From contig AP031382.1 of the NCBI GenBank assembly GCA_040371205.1, positions 1 through 64,000 of the forward strand: DNA of 64,000 bases. Reading direction: 5' to 3'. This document shows, one piece after another, positions 47,735-57,041 of the stretch; within the stretch, counting starts at the first letter, position 1; the number at the start of each line of letters is the position of its first letter. The position numbers and the translations under genes are program-made. Origin of the DNA: Rhodanobacter sp. GTDB taxonomy: Bacteria > Pseudomonadota > Gammaproteobacteria > Xanthomonadales > Rhodanobacteraceae. Below the pieces are notes generated by a model. That model was not told where the DNA came from, did not search any database, and was given only the letters and a program-made list of their open reading frames with translations.

Positions 47735-48376
47735 ATGCTTCGCACACTCGCGCTTCTCGTCCTGCTCGTTCCGCTCGCCGCAGGGGCCAGCGATGCCGCG
47801 TCGATCGCGCAGCAAGGCAACGGCAAGGGCGCCGCGCCCTGCATGGCCTGCCACGGCGTCGATGGCGGCGGCAACGACGCCGCAGGCTTTCCGCGCCTGG
47901 CCGGCTTGAACGCGGACTACCTCCGCCAGCAGCTCGACGACTTCGCCAACGGCACGCGCGCCAACCCGACGATGCAACCCAACGCCAGCGCGCTCAGCGA
48001 GGACGAACGCGCCGGGCTGGCGAAGTACTACAGCGCGCTGCCCTTGCCGGCGCGCCTCGCCAAGCCGCCTGCCGCCAAACCCGATGCCGACGGCGAACGG
48101 CTCGCCACGCGCGGCGACTGGAGCCACAACCTGCCCGCCTGCGTGCAGTGCCACGCACCCGGCGGCGTGGGCGTGGGCGCAAACTTCCCGCCGCTGGCCG
48201 GCCAGCCGGCCGCGTACATCGCGTCGCAACTGCGCGCGTGGCAGCAGGGCACGCGGCACAACGATCCGCTGCAATTGATGCAGCACGTCGCCAGCCAACT
48301 TACGCCGCAGGAGATCGACGCCGTGGCCGCATGGTTCGCCGCGCAACCGCTGCCGCCCAAGGGGAGTGCGCCATGA
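47735..48376 (+). CDS. Dihaem cytochrome c (c4-like)
   Basis: The 213-residue product has a signal peptide (MLRTLALLVLLVPLAAGA) and two haem c sites, CMACH at 36-40 and CVQCH at 136-140. Likely methionine ligands are M80 and M182, one in each half, as in cytochrome c4. It should carry electrons in the periplasm between the neighbouring thiosulfate dehydrogenase-like enzyme and a terminal oxidase. Its stop overlaps the next start (ATGA). Confidence 0.92.
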   Translation: MLRTLALLVLLVPLAAGASDAASIAQQGNGKGAAPCMACHGVDGGGNDAAGFPRLAGLNADYLRQQLDDFANGTRANPTMQPNASALSEDERAGLAKYYSALPLPARLAKPPAAKPDADGERLATRGDWSHNLPACVQCHAPGGVGVGANFPPLAGQPAAYIASQLRAWQQGTRHNDPLQLMQHVASQLTPQEIDAVAAWFAAQPLPPKGSAP

Positions 48377-49314
48377 AGCCGGCCTTGCCCTTCGCGTTGC
48401 TCGGCACGCTGCTGGTCGCCGCGTGTTCGCATCCCGCCGCGGAAACGGTCGGCGCCGCGAAAGCCGCGGCCGCCGCCAGCGTCGCGCCCGTTCCGGCAAA
48501 AGCCGACGCCGCTCCCGTCTTCACCCCGCCCGCCGAAGCCGACATTCCGTCCGGCCCACTCGGCGACGAGATCCGTCTCGGCCGGGCGATCTTCACCGAC
48601 ACGCCCGCGCATGCGCACGACTACGTCGGCAATGGCCTCAGTTGCAGCAACTGCCACCTCGACGCCGGACGCCTGGCGAACTCCGCGCCGTTGTGGGGCG
48701 CCTGGGGCATGTACCCGCAATACCGCAAGAAGAACGGCCACGTGAACAGCTTCGGCGAACGCCTGCAGGGCTGCTTCCGCTACAGCATGAACGGCAAGGC
48801 GCCGCCCTTGGACAGCGACGTGATCGTGGCCTTGGAAAGCTACGCATGGTGGATGAGCAAGGGCGCGCCGAACGGGGTGAAGCTGGCCGGCGCGGGCTAT
48901 CCCAAGCAGGGCTTCAAGCCGCCGCAACCACCCGACTACGCGCGCGGCGCTGCGGTCTACGCGAAGGACTGCGCGCTGTGCCACGGCGCCGACGGCCTGG
49001 GACAGCAGGTGAATGGCCGCAACGTGTTCCCGCCGCTGTGGGGGCCGCAATCCTTCAACTGGGGCGCGGGCATGCACGAGCTGGACAATGCCGCCGCCTT
49101 CATCAAGGCCAACATGCCGCTCGGCCGCGGCGGCATGCTCAGCGACCAGGACGCGTGGGACGTGGCGATGTACATGGATGCCCACGAGCGCCCGCAGGAC
49201 CCGCGCTATACCGGCGACGTCGCCGCCACGCGTGCGAAGTACCACGACACGCCGATGTCGCTGTACGGCACCACGGTGAACGGCCACCTGCTCGGCAGCG
49301 AGCCGGCGAAATGA
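48373..49314 (+). CDS. tsdA: Dihaem thiosulfate dehydrogenase, TsdA-like, lipoprotein
   Basis: TsdA oxidises two thiosulfates to tetrathionate, passing electrons to a cytochrome. This 313-residue protein has a lipoprotein signal (LLVAAC, cysteine at 18), haem sites CSNCH at 91-95 and CALCH at 200-204, and the TsdA hallmarks NGLSCSNCHLDAGR, MYPQYR near 113, and LQGCFRYSMNG at 131-141 whose C134 would be the unusual axial haem ligand. NMPLG near 248 offers a methionine. The neighbouring cytochrome and sulfur genes support the assignment. Tetrathionate reduction cannot be excluded, as some TsdA enzymes are bidirectional. Confidence 0.85.
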   Translation: MKPALPFALLGTLLVAACSHPAAETVGAAKAAAAASVAPVPAKADAAPVFTPPAEADIPSGPLGDEIRLGRAIFTDTPAHAHDYVGNGLSCSNCHLDAGRLANSAPLWGAWGMYPQYRKKNGHVNSFGERLQGCFRYSMNGKAPPLDSDVIVALESYAWWMSKGAPNGVKLAGAGYPKQGFKPPQPPDYARGAAVYAKDCALCHGADGLGQQVNGRNVFPPLWGPQSFNWGAGMHELDNAAAFIKANMPLGRGGMLSDQDAWDVAMYMDAHERPQDPRYTGDVAATRAKYHDTPMSLYGTTVNGHLLGSEPAK

Positions 49315-49742
49315 GTGCCGTCGTGCATCGGCTCACGCCTGCGTTCGGCGTGGCGCCGCAACTCGATGCGGACGACATCGCCGCGCTCGCCGCGCAGGGT
49401 TGGCGCAGCCTGATCTGCAATCGCCCGGACGGCGAAGCCGCGGACCAGCCCGCCAGCGCCGAACTGGCGCAAGCCGCGGCAGCGCACGGACTCGCATGGC
49501 GGCACGTGCCCATCGTATCGGGCCAATGGCGCGACGCCGACGTGGCTGCGTTCGCCGAGGCGCTGCGCACCATGCCCGCACCGGCGCTGGCGTTCTGCCG
49601 CAGCGGCACGCGTTCGATCCACCTGTGGGCCATGGCGATGGCAGGCACGCTGGACGACACGAGTCTCCAGCGCATCGCCGCCGATGCCGGCTACGTGTTG
49701 AACCCGGCCGTGCTGCGGCGCCAGCCGGACGCGCCGCGCTGA
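49311..49742 (+). CDS. TIGR01244-type sulfur transferase/phosphatase
   Basis: The 143-residue product has the DSP-like fold seen in TIGR01244 proteins and the N-terminal part of Blh: GWRSLICNRPDGEAADQPAS near 30-49 and the catalytic loop FCRSGTRS with C96 and R101. These proteins are linked to sulfur metabolism and act as persulfide-binding transferases or phosphatases. It overlaps tsdA (ATGA) and the exporter gene (TGATG), so all three are translationally coupled. Confidence 0.85.
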   Translation: MSAVVHRLTPAFGVAPQLDADDIAALAAQGWRSLICNRPDGEAADQPASAELAQAAAAHGLAWRHVPIVSGQWRDADVAAFAEALRTMPAPALAFCRSGTRSIHLWAMAMAGTLDDTSLQRIAADAGYVLNPAVLRRQPDAPR

Positions 49743-50509
49743 TGCTGGCTGCCCTACTGGCGCTGGCCTGCGGTTCGCTGGTGGGTTTCTCGCTGGCGCT
49801 GATCGGCGGCGGCGGCTCCATCATGGCGCTGCCGCTGCTGCTGTACGTGGTGGGCCTGCACGGCAATCCGCACCTCGCGATCGGCACCGGCGCGGTGGCG
49901 GTGGCGGCCAATGCCTTCATCAACCTCGTGCCGCACGCGCGTGCCGGCCACGTGCGCTGGCGGGCCGCGCTGGTGTTCGCGGCCTGCGGCGTGCTGGGCG
50001 CCTTCGCCGGCTCCACGGTGGGCAAGCGCGTGGAGGGCCATCACCTGCTCACGCTGTTCGCGGTGTTGATGCTGGTGGTGGCCGCGTTGATGCTGCGCGG
50101 ACGGCACAACGCCGCGGGCGGAAGCTATCCGAAGCCGTACCTGTTTCCACGACTCGGCGCCACCGGCTTCGGCGCCGGCGCGCTGGCCGGCTTCTTCGGC
50201 ATCGGCGGCGGTTTCCTGATCGTGCCGGGGCTGATCTTCGCCAGCGGCATGGAGATCATCGCCGCCATCGGCAGCTCGCTGGTGGCGGTGGGCGCATTCG
50301 CCTGCACCACGGCGATCAACTACGCCGCCTCCGGCCTGGTCGACTGGCGTATCGCCGCACTGTTCGTGGCCGGCGGTTTCACCGGCGGCTGGCTGGGCGC
50401 GCACCTGGCGCGGCGGTTGGCGCGCACGCGCGGTGCGCTCAATCTGGTGTTTGCGATCGCCGTGATCGCGGTGGCGGTGTACATGCTGATGCGGAATTTC
50501 AGGGTTTGA
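49742..50509 (+). CDS. TauE/SafE family sulfite/sulfur-anion exporter (TSUP)
   Basis: The 255-residue product is a polytopic membrane protein with about eight helices and two glycine-rich repeats, [20 protein letters not shown] near 14 and [20 protein letters not shown] near 147, the hallmark internal duplication of TSUP transporters. In sulfur clusters these export sulfite or related organosulfur anions. Its start overlaps the sulfur transferase stop by one base. Confidence 0.9.
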   Translation: MLAALLALACGSLVGFSLALIGGGGSIMALPLLLYVVGLHGNPHLAIGTGAVAVAANAFINLVPHARAGHVRWRAALVFAACGVLGAFAGSTVGKRVEGHHLLTLFAVLMLVVAALMLRGRHNAAGGSYPKPYLFPRLGATGFGAGALAGFFGIGGGFLIVPGLIFASGMEIIAAIGSSLVAVGAFACTTAINYAASGLVDWRIAALFVAGGFTGGWLGAHLARRLARTRGALNLVFAIAVIAVAVYMLMRNFRV

Positions 50510-50576
50510 GCGACGCGCGTGCGGGTGCAGCGGCAGCGGCGCTTACAATGCAGCTTCCCCACCCGGAGTCCCCACC

Positions 50577-51362
50577 ATGAGCAGTCTCAACGGCAAGGTC
50601 GCCCTCATCACCGGCGCAGCCAGCGGCCTCGGCAAGGCGATCGCGGAGTTGTACGCAAGCAACGGCGCCGCAGTGGCGATCTGCGACATCAACCAGCAGG
50701 CGGCGGATGCCGTCGCCGCGGGAATCAACGCCGCGGGCGGCAAGGCCATCGGCGTGGCGATGGACGTCACCGACGAAGCCGCGGTGGATGCGGGCACCGA
50801 CAAGGTGGTCGCCGCGTTCGGCCATCTGGACATCCTGATCTCCAACGCCGGCGTGCAGATCATCAACCCCATCGACCAGTTCAGCTACGCCGACTGGAAG
50901 AAGATGCTGGCGATCCACCTCGACGGCGGCTTCCTCACCACGCGCGCCGCAATCAGGCACATGTACCAGGGCGACCGCGGCGGCATCGTGATCTACATGG
51001 GCTCGGTGCATTCGCACGAGGCTTCGAAACTCAAGGCACCCTACGTCGCGGCCAAGCATGGCCTGCTCGGCCTGGCCCGCACGCTGGCGAAGGAAGGCGC
51101 GGCGCACAACGTGCGATCCCACGTGATCTGCCCCGGCTTCGTGCGCACGCCGCTGGTGGAGAAGCAGATCCCGGAACAGGCGAAGGAGCTGGGCATCGGC
51201 GAGGACGAGGTGATCCGCAACGTGATGCTGAAGGACACGGTCGACGGCGTGTTCACCACGGTCGAGGACATCGCGCAGACCGCGCTCTACCTCGCTACCT
51301 TCCCCAGCGCCGCGCTGACCGGCCAGAGCATCGTGGTGAGCCACGGCTGGTACATGCAGTGA
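50577..51362 (+). CDS. bdhA: 3-hydroxybutyrate dehydrogenase
   Basis: The 261-residue SDR enzyme has the NAD-binding motif [12 protein letters not shown] near 13, NAGVQ near 91, and the catalytic YVAAKHG with serine in MGSVHSHEA upstream. The C-terminal SHGWYMQ tail is typical of bacterial 3-hydroxybutyrate dehydrogenases, which interconvert 3-hydroxybutyrate and acetoacetate during PHB turnover. It is coupled to a patatin gene by a GTGA overlap. Confidence 0.93.
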   Translation: MSSLNGKVALITGAASGLGKAIAELYASNGAAVAICDINQQAADAVAAGINAAGGKAIGVAMDVTDEAAVDAGTDKVVAAFGHLDILISNAGVQIINPIDQFSYADWKKMLAIHLDGGFLTTRAAIRHMYQGDRGGIVIYMGSVHSHEASKLKAPYVAAKHGLLGLARTLAKEGAAHNVRSHVICPGFVRTPLVEKQIPEQAKELGIGEDEVIRNVMLKDTVDGVFTTVEDIAQTALYLATFPSAALTGQSIVVSHGWYMQ

Positions 51363-52528
51363 GCCGCGTCGCGAGTGCGTCGTCGCAGTCGCTGGCCGCG
51401 CAGGTGGCGCGCGATTACGCCTGCGTCGCCCTGGTGCTGCAGGGTGGCGGCGCGCTGGGCGCCTACCAGGCCGGCGTGGTCGAAGCATTGGCCGAAGCCG
51501 AGCTGCATCCCGACTGGATCGCCGGCATCTCCATCGGCGCGTTGAACGCGGCGATCATCGCCGGCAATCCGCCGGAGCGCCGTGTCGAGCGCCTGCATGC
51601 CTTCTGGGACGCGATCTGCCAGCCGGCGATGTGGACGGCATCGCCATGGGTCGATGCCGTCGATTGGCCGTTGCCGGTGCAGAGCGGATTCAGCGGCCTC
51701 GCGGCCTGGCGCACCCTGGTCGAAGGCCAGCCCGGCTTTTTCCGCCCGCGCATGCCGCCGCCGTTCCTGCGGACGCATGCCACGCCCGCCACGGCGAGTT
51801 GGTACGACACCGCACCGCTGCGCGCCACGCTGGAACGGCTGGCCGACTTCGACCGCATCAACGATGCGCGCACGATGCGCGTGTCGATAGGTGCCGTCAA
51901 CGTGCGCAGCGGCAACTTCGCCTATTTCGACAACACCAGGGAGCGCCTGCGGCCCGAGCATTTCATGGCCTCCGGCGCGTTGCCGCCGGGTTTCCCGGCG
52001 GTGGAGATCGACGGCGAGTTCTGGTGGGACGGCGGCATGGTTTCCAATACGCCGCTGTACAAGGTGCTCACCGAGCAGCCGCAGCGCGACATGCTGGCGT
52101 TCCAGGTCGACCTGTGGAGCGCGCGGGGCGAGTTGCCGCGCGACATGGCCGGCGTGGCTGAGCGCAGCAAGGAGATCCAGTATTCCAGCCGGACCCGGCT
52201 GATGACCGAGTACATGGGCGAGAGCCGCCGTCGCCAGCGCCTGCTGAAGGAACTGATGGAGCTGGTCCCGCTCGAACGTCGTGGCGATCCTGCATACCGT
52301 CGCGCCGAGTGCGAGGCTCGCGGCGCGCTGGTGAACCTGATCCACTTGATCTACCGCGACAAGCCCTACGAAGGGCACTACAAGGACTACGAGTTCAGCG
52401 CGGCCAGCATGCGCAGCCACTGGCAGGGCGGACTCGACGACATGCGCCGCAGCCTGGCGCAGCCGGGCTGGCTGGACGCACCGTCACCCGAGCAGCCGTT
52501 CGTGGCGCACGACGTGCACCTGGATTGA
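51359..52528 (+). CDS. Patatin-like phospholipase with DUF3734-type tail
   Basis: The 389-residue product starts at GTG overlapping the bdhA stop. It has the patatin blocks: [16 protein letters not shown] near 25-40, nucleophile elbow [10 protein letters not shown] near 59 and catalytic aspartate in [11 protein letters not shown] near 222. A helical C-terminal extension from about 260 ([20 protein letters not shown]) fits DUF3734. Its coupling to bdhA suggests a role in PHB granule or lipid turnover. Cytoplasmic, since no signal peptide is seen. Confidence 0.9.
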   Translation: MSRVASASSQSLAAQVARDYACVALVLQGGGALGAYQAGVVEALAEAELHPDWIAGISIGALNAAIIAGNPPERRVERLHAFWDAICQPAMWTASPWVDAVDWPLPVQSGFSGLAAWRTLVEGQPGFFRPRMPPPFLRTHATPATASWYDTAPLRATLERLADFDRINDARTMRVSIGAVNVRSGNFAYFDNTRERLRPEHFMASGALPPGFPAVEIDGEFWWDGGMVSNTPLYKVLTEQPQRDMLAFQVDLWSARGELPRDMAGVAERSKEIQYSSRTRLMTEYMGESRRRQRLLKELMELVPLERRGDPAYRRAECEARGALVNLIHLIYRDKPYEGHYKDYEFSAASMRSHWQGGLDDMRRSLAQPGWLDAPSPEQPFVAHDVHLD

Positions 52529-52532
52529 CGCC

Positions 52533-53285
52533 TCAGCCGCGGTGCACCTGCAAACCGGCCGCCGACTGGCTCACCGGCATCACCTCGAGGCGGTTGATGT
52601 TGAGGTGCGGCGGCAGGTTGGCGATCCACCAGATCGTCCCGGCGATGTCGTCCGCGACGATGGGGTGGGCGCCGGCGTAGAGCGTGTCCGAAGCGGCCTG
52701 GTCGCCGCCGGTGCGCACCAGGGTGAACTCGGTTTCGGCCATGCCCGGCTCGATGACGGTGGCGCGCACGCCGGTGCCGTGCAGGTCCACGCGCAGGTTC
52801 TGCGTGAACTGGTCGACGAAGGCCTTGGTACCGCCGTACACGTTGCCGCCGCGGTACGGGTAGCTGCCGGCGATGGAGCCGATGTTGACGATGGCGCCGC
52901 GGCGCTCGATCAACCGCGGCAGCAGCAGGTGCGTCATCGTCGCCAGCGCGGTGACGTTGGTGGCTATCATCTGCTTCCACTGCGCCAGGTCGGCCTGTTG
53001 CGCCGGCGCGGTGCCCAGCGCGAGGCCGGCGTTGTTGACCAGCAGGTCGATGCCGGCGAACTCCGCCGGCAGGCCGGCGACGGCGGCGCACAACGCGGCC
53101 TCGTCGCGGATGTCGAAGGCGACCGCATGCACCTTGTCCGCGCCGTGCGCATCCACCAGCTGCTGCAGGCGCTCGGCGCGCCGGCCGCTGGCAACCACGC
53201 GCCAGCCGCCGGCCACGAAGCGTTCCACGGTGGCGGCGCCGAAGCCGGCGGTGGCGCCGGTGATCCATGCGGTCTTGGTGTTCAT
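52533..53285 (-). CDS. ydfG: NADP-dependent 3-hydroxy acid dehydrogenase (YdfG-like SDR)
   Basis: The 250-residue SDR has TGATAGFGAATVERF near 10, NNAGLA near 86, and the catalytic NIGSIAGSYPYRGGNVYGGT near 135-154 with Ser, Tyr and Lys. The sequence closely follows YdfG, which oxidises serine, allo-threonine and 3-hydroxypropionate. It ends 4 bp from the convergent patatin gene. Confidence 0.9.
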   Translation of the reverse strand: MNTKTAWITGATAGFGAATVERFVAGGWRVVASGRRAERLQQLVDAHGADKVHAVAFDIRDEAALCAAVAGLPAEFAGIDLLVNNAGLALGTAPAQQADLAQWKQMIATNVTALATMTHLLLPRLIERRGAIVNIGSIAGSYPYRGGNVYGGTKAFVDQFTQNLRVDLHGTGVRATVIEPGMAETEFTLVRTGGDQAASDTLYAGAHPIVADDIAGTIWWIANLPPHLNINRLEVMPVSQSAAGLQVHRG

Positions 53286-53313
53286 GCGCTTTTGCCTCGG
53301 CGAAACGGGTGGC

Positions 53314-54036
53314 TTACTTGCCTTCTTTCAGCGCGATCGAGCTGATGCCGGCGTGCTGCAGGCGCTGCTTGGTCGCTTCCAGCGCGCTGGCCGTGGGGAA
53401 CGGTCCAAGCCGCACGCGGTGGAAGGTCTGGCCGTTGATGGTGACGGTCTGCACGTTGGCCATGAAACCCTGCATGGCGAGCTGCGCCTTGCTGGCCTCG
53501 GCCTTGGCCGCATCGGGGAAGGCGCCGATCTGCAGCAGGTAGCTGCCGCCGGCGGGTTGCGGCAGCGCCGAGGCGGGCGCGGCCACCACGTTCTGCGTGG
53601 CCACCGGCGCGTTGACCGGGGCTGACGGCGGTGCGGCCGGCGTCGGTGCGGGCGCGGCGTTCGCGGGCGCGTTCGCGGCGGCCTGCTGTTGCTGCTGCTC
53701 GGCCTTGGCCTGTGCGCTCAGTTCGGCATCGGGGATACGCACTTCCTTTTCCGACAGTACGGAATAGAAATCGAACTGCGGCTTCTTCGGCGCGCTCTCG
53801 GCGCTGCCGGGCGCTACCGCGCCGGCATCGCTGGGCGTGGCGGCGGTGGCCTGCGGGTTGGCCTGCGGGCCGTCTTTCGGAGCCATCGGCAGCAGCGAGT
53901 GGCGCATCAGCACGAGTATCAGCACGACACCGATCAGCAAGCCGATAAGTACGCCGGCCCACCACGGCGTGCCGCCGCCGTTGTTGCGTACCGCCTGCCG
54001 GCCCTTGCTCTTGCCGCTGCCTTTGCGTGCTGCCAT
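53314..54036 (-). CDS. SPOR domain protein
   Basis: The 240-residue product has one membrane helix (about 26-46, AGVLIGLLIGVVLILVLM), a long Ala/Pro/Gln-rich periplasmic linker and a C-terminal SPOR domain (about 163-238, SYLLQIGAFPDAAKAEASKA). SPOR domains bind glycan strands denuded of peptides at the septum; FtsN-like proteins next to argS have this architecture. Its start overlaps the argS stop (TGATG). Repetition in the linker makes its exact length variable between relatives. Confidence 0.92.
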   Translation of the reverse strand: MAARKGSGKSKGRQAVRNNGGGTPWWAGVLIGLLIGVVLILVLMRHSLLPMAPKDGPQANPQATAATPSDAGAVAPGSAESAPKKPQFDFYSVLSEKEVRIPDAELSAQAKAEQQQQQAAANAPANAAPAPTPAAPPSAPVNAPVATQNVVAAPASALPQPAGGSYLLQIGAFPDAAKAEASKAQLAMQGFMANVQTVTINGQTFHRVRLGPFPTASALEATKQRLQHAGISSIALKEGK

Positions 54037-55748
54037 CACATGCTCTCCGGGGCGCCGAGGCCCAGCAAATCCAGACCGTTGCGCAACACTTGCCGAGTCG
54101 CCACCACGAGGGCGAGGCGGGCGTCGCGCAGGTTCTTGTCGTCGGTCAGGAACTGGTACGAGTTGTAGTAGGTGTGGAACGCGTTGGCCAGCTCGCGCAG
54201 CCACACGGCGAGCAGGTGCGGCTCGAGGTTGCTGGCCGCCGCTTCCACCACTTCAGGGTAGCGCGACAGCTCGGTGAGCAGCGCCTGCTCGTGCTCGTTG
54301 TCCAGCCGGGCGAGCTGCGCCAGTCCGTTGTCCAGGTCGAGCGTGAAGCCTTTCTCGCCGGCCTGGCGCAGCACGCTGCACACGCGGGCATGGGCGTACT
54401 GGATGTAGTAGACCGGGTTGTCGTTGGTCTGCGAGCGGGCCAGGTCGATGTCGAACACCAGCTGCGAGTCGCCCTTGCGCGAGATCAGGAAGTAGCGCGT
54501 GGCGTCGCGACCCACCTCGTCGATCAGGTCGCGCAGGGTGACGTAGCTGCCGGCGCGCTTGGAGATCTTCACCTCCTCGCCGCCGCGCATCACGGTGACC
54601 ATCTGGTACAGCAGGTAGTCGGGGTAGCCCTTGGGGATGCCGGCGTCCAGCGCCTGCAGGCCGGCCTTCACGCGCGCCAGCGAGCCGTGGTGGTCGGAGC
54701 CCAGCACGGTGATCGCCTTGCCGTAGCCGCGCTGCCACTTGCTGAGGTGGTAGGCCACGTCCGGCACGAAATAGGTGTAGGTGCCGTCCGACTTGCGCAT
54801 CACGCGGTCTTTGTCGTCGCCGAAGTCGGTGGTCTTCAGCCACAGCGCGCCGCCTTCCTCGTAGGTGTGGCCATGGGCGATGAGCTCGCGCACGGTCTCC
54901 TCCACCTTGCCGTCGGTGTACAGCGAGGACTCCAGGAAGTACACGTCGAAACCCACGCCGAAGGCCTGCAGGTCGAGGTTCTGCTCGCGGCGCAGATAGG
55001 CCACGGCGAAGGCGCGGATCGCGTCGAGGTTTTCCGCGTCCTTCGCGCCGGTGACGGCGTGGCCTTCCACGGTGACGCTGTCGCCGGCGAGATAGGCCTT
55101 GGCCACGTCGGCGATGTAGTCGCCGCGGTAGCCGTCCTCCGGCCAGCCGGCGTCGCCGGGAGCGACCCCGCGCGCGCGCGCCTGCGTGGAGACGGCGAGG
55201 TTGGCGATCTGCACGCCGGCATCGTTGTAGTAGAACTCGCGCCTCACGTTCCAGCCGCTGGCTTCCAGCAGGCGGGCCACGCAATCGCCCAGCGCCGCGT
55301 TGCGGCCGTGGCCCACGTGCAGCGGTCCGGTCGGGTTGGCCGAAACGAACTCCACGCCCACCGTGCGCCCCGCGCCCTGCGCGCTGCGGCCGTAGGCGGC
55401 GCCTTGTTCGAGGATGCGGCGCACCTGCGACCGGCTGGCGTCGGCGGCCAGGAAGAAGTTGATGAAGCCGGGGCCGGCGATCTCCACCTTGGCCAGCAAG
55501 TCGTTGGCCGGCAGCGCAGCCACCAGCTTCTCGGCCAGTTCGCGCGGCTTGGCGCGCGCGGCCCCTTCGGCTGGGCTCAGGGCATGCTTGGCCAGCAGCA
55601 TCGCGGCGTTGCACGCGAAGTCGCCGTGCTCGCGGCTGCGCGTGCGCTCGATCACGAAACCGGGCAGCGCCAGGTCGGCGGGCAAGGCGGACTGGGTTTG
55701 CAGGGCATGGATGGCCCCGAGGATCAGTTCGTGCAGCTGGGCTTTCAC
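54036..55748 (-). CDS. argS: Arginyl-tRNA synthetase
   Basis: ArgS charges tRNA-Arg. The 570-residue product has the class I motifs: HIGH-type HVGH within [18 protein letters not shown] near 135, and the KMSKS-like [12 protein letters not shown] near 390, plus the C-terminal anticodon-binding helical domain. The GTG at 55748 gives the conserved [12 protein letters not shown] start. Residues 57-66 ([10 protein letters not shown]) look like a short insertion relative to the family, and the DNA there resembles a dispersed palindromic repeat. It is followed by the SPOR gene, a common pairing. Confidence 0.96.
   Translation of the reverse strand: MKAQLHELILGAIHALQTQSALPADLALPGFVIERTRSREHGDFACNAAMLLAKHALSPAEGAARAKPRELAEKLVAALPANDLLAKVEIAGPGFINFFLAADASRSQVRRILEQGAAYGRSAQGAGRTVGVEFVSANPTGPLHVGHGRNAALGDCVARLLEASGWNVRREFYYNDAGVQIANLAVSTQARARGVAPGDAGWPEDGYRGDYIADVAKAYLAGDSVTVEGHAVTGAKDAENLDAIRAFAVAYLRREQNLDLQAFGVGFDVYFLESSLYTDGKVEETVRELIAHGHTYEEGGALWLKTTDFGDDKDRVMRKSDGTYTYFVPDVAYHLSKWQRGYGKAITVLGSDHHGSLARVKAGLQALDAGIPKGYPDYLLYQMVTVMRGGEEVKISKRAGSYVTLRDLIDEVGRDATRYFLISRKGDSQLVFDIDLARSQTNDNPVYYIQYAHARVCSVLRQAGEKGFTLDLDNGLAQLARLDNEHEQALLTELSRYPEVVEAAASNLEPHLLAVWLRELANAFHTYYNSYQFLTDDKNLRDARLALVVATRQVLRNGLDLLGLGAPESM
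55562..55583. repeat. Repeat-like fragment inside argS
   Basis: CCCCTTCGG...GGGCTCAGGGC matches the vocabulary of the palindromic element at 10530-10603 (CCTTCGACTTCGG...GCTCAGGGC). It encodes the extra residues in ArgS near 57-66, read in frame. Confidence 0.5.
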
Positions 55749-56089
55749 GGGCGCATGCGGTTCCGGGATGGAACCCGCAATCGTAGCAGAGCGACGGATC
55801 GGGGCGGCTCTGGCCTTGGGCGCAGGCCGCCTTGGCCGGGCAGCCCGATGGCTTGTGGATAAGTCTGTGGGGAATCTTGGCCCCTGCGCGGAGCGCAAGG
55901 TACGTAGTCGGCGGGCCTTCCGCAATCTTGGAAATAAATGTATTTAAAACAATAAATTAAAAGCCATGCTTGAAGTCGTGCCTGCGTAAGAGGCCGCAAA
56001 TGCCGGTTGCGGGGATTTGTGCATAAGTAACGGGCGCTTGGAGGCCATGTCTGCGGTAGCGACTCGTCATCGGCCTGTCATGCAGCACA
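55749..56089. other. argS upstream region with isolated DnaA box
   Basis: No gene is supported here. A perfect DnaA box TGTGGATAA lies at 55854-55862, about 105 bp upstream of the argS start. An AT-rich run at 55931-55965 could be an UP-type element. The argS promoter must be here, but I cannot place it confidently. Confidence 0.4.
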
Positions 56090-56206
56090 GTCAGACTGGC
56101 TGCGTGCCGGCGGAACTCCCCTCCAGCTTGGTACATCGGAGATGCCAGCCTCTCCGCTCCCCCAATTGGCATCCACGGCGCGGCTCATCCCCGCGCCGTT
56201 TTTTTT
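56090..56206 (+). ncRNA. Candidate small RNA with C-rich hairpin loops
   Basis: A strong plus-strand intrinsic terminator at 56175-56206 (9-bp stem ACGGCGCGG, 7-base loop, eight T) has no plus-strand gene in front of it, since argS and radC are both on the minus strand. Just upstream is another hairpin with a perfect 7-bp stem GATGCCA (56141-56147 with 56167-56173) and a C-rich loop containing CTCCCCC, and a weaker GCTG/CAGC stem enclosing CTCCCCT. Several C-rich loops plus a terminator recall the Xanthomonas sRNA sX13. The 5' end is a guess; no promoter is placed. Confidence 0.5.
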
Positions 56207-56273
56207 GGGTGTATTGCTGCGCATGCGCGCACCGGGAAGCGCAAGGCGTGCGCCGCAATTCCGCCGCGCGGGA

Positions 56274-56945
56274 TCAGATCAGCCCGCGCGCCGCCATCGA
56301 CACCGGGGCGCCGCTGCCGATCACCAGATGATCGAGTACGCGCACGCCCACCAGTTGCAAGGCGTCGCGCAGCTCGCGCGTGATGGCGCGGTCGGCGGCG
56401 CTGGGTTCGGCGACGCCGCTGGGGTGGTTGTGCGCCAGGATCACCGCGCAAGCGTTGTGCGCCAGGCAGGCGCGTACGACTTCGCGCGGATGCACGCTGG
56501 CGCCGTCGACCGTGCCGCGGAACAGTTCCTCGAAGGCCAGCACGCGGTGGCGGTTGTCGAGGAACAAGCAGCCGAACACCTCGTAGGGCAGATGGCGCAG
56601 GCGGGCGCTGAGATAGTCGCCGCTGTCGCGCGGGTTGGCCAGCGCGGGCTGCTGATGGAGTTGTTCGGCAAGGCTGCGCCGCGCCAGTTCCAGCGCGGCG
56701 ACGATGCGCGAGCGCTTGGCCGGGCCCAGTCCGGCGGCGCGTGCGGTGCGGTCGGGCCGGGCAAGCAGGGCGCCGAGGCTGCCGGCGTTCGCCAGCAGCT
56801 CGCGGCCCAGCGCGAGCGCATCCTTGCCGCGCACGCCGCTGCCCAGCAGCACGGCCAACAGCTCCGCATCGGACAATGCGCCGACGCCGCGCGCCAGCAG
56901 TTTTTCTCGGGGGCGTTCGCCTTCGGGCCAGTCGCGGATGCTCAT
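56274..56945 (-). CDS. radC: RadC/YeeS family JAB domain protein
   Basis: The 223-residue product has an N-terminal helix-hairpin-helix-like region ([14 protein letters not shown] near 24 and [10 protein letters not shown] near 73) and the JAB/MPN metal motif with HNHPSG near 173 followed by [11 protein letters not shown]. Despite the name its biochemical role is unsettled; it was long described as a DNA-repair protein. It diverges from coaBC. Confidence 0.95.
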   Translation of the reverse strand: MSIRDWPEGERPREKLLARGVGALSDAELLAVLLGSGVRGKDALALGRELLANAGSLGALLARPDRTARAAGLGPAKRSRIVAALELARRSLAEQLHQQPALANPRDSGDYLSARLRHLPYEVFGCLFLDNRHRVLAFEELFRGTVDGASVHPREVVRACLAHNACAVILAHNHPSGVAEPSAADRAITRELRDALQLVGVRVLDHLVIGSGAPVSMAARGLI

Positions 56946-57041
56946 GCCGGAAGCATGTCGGCGAACCTGCGCTGCCGGCAGCAGCCATGCGGCATGATTC
57001 CGGTAAGCTAACCGTCTGCCCGCACGTCAGGCCTTGCCTAC

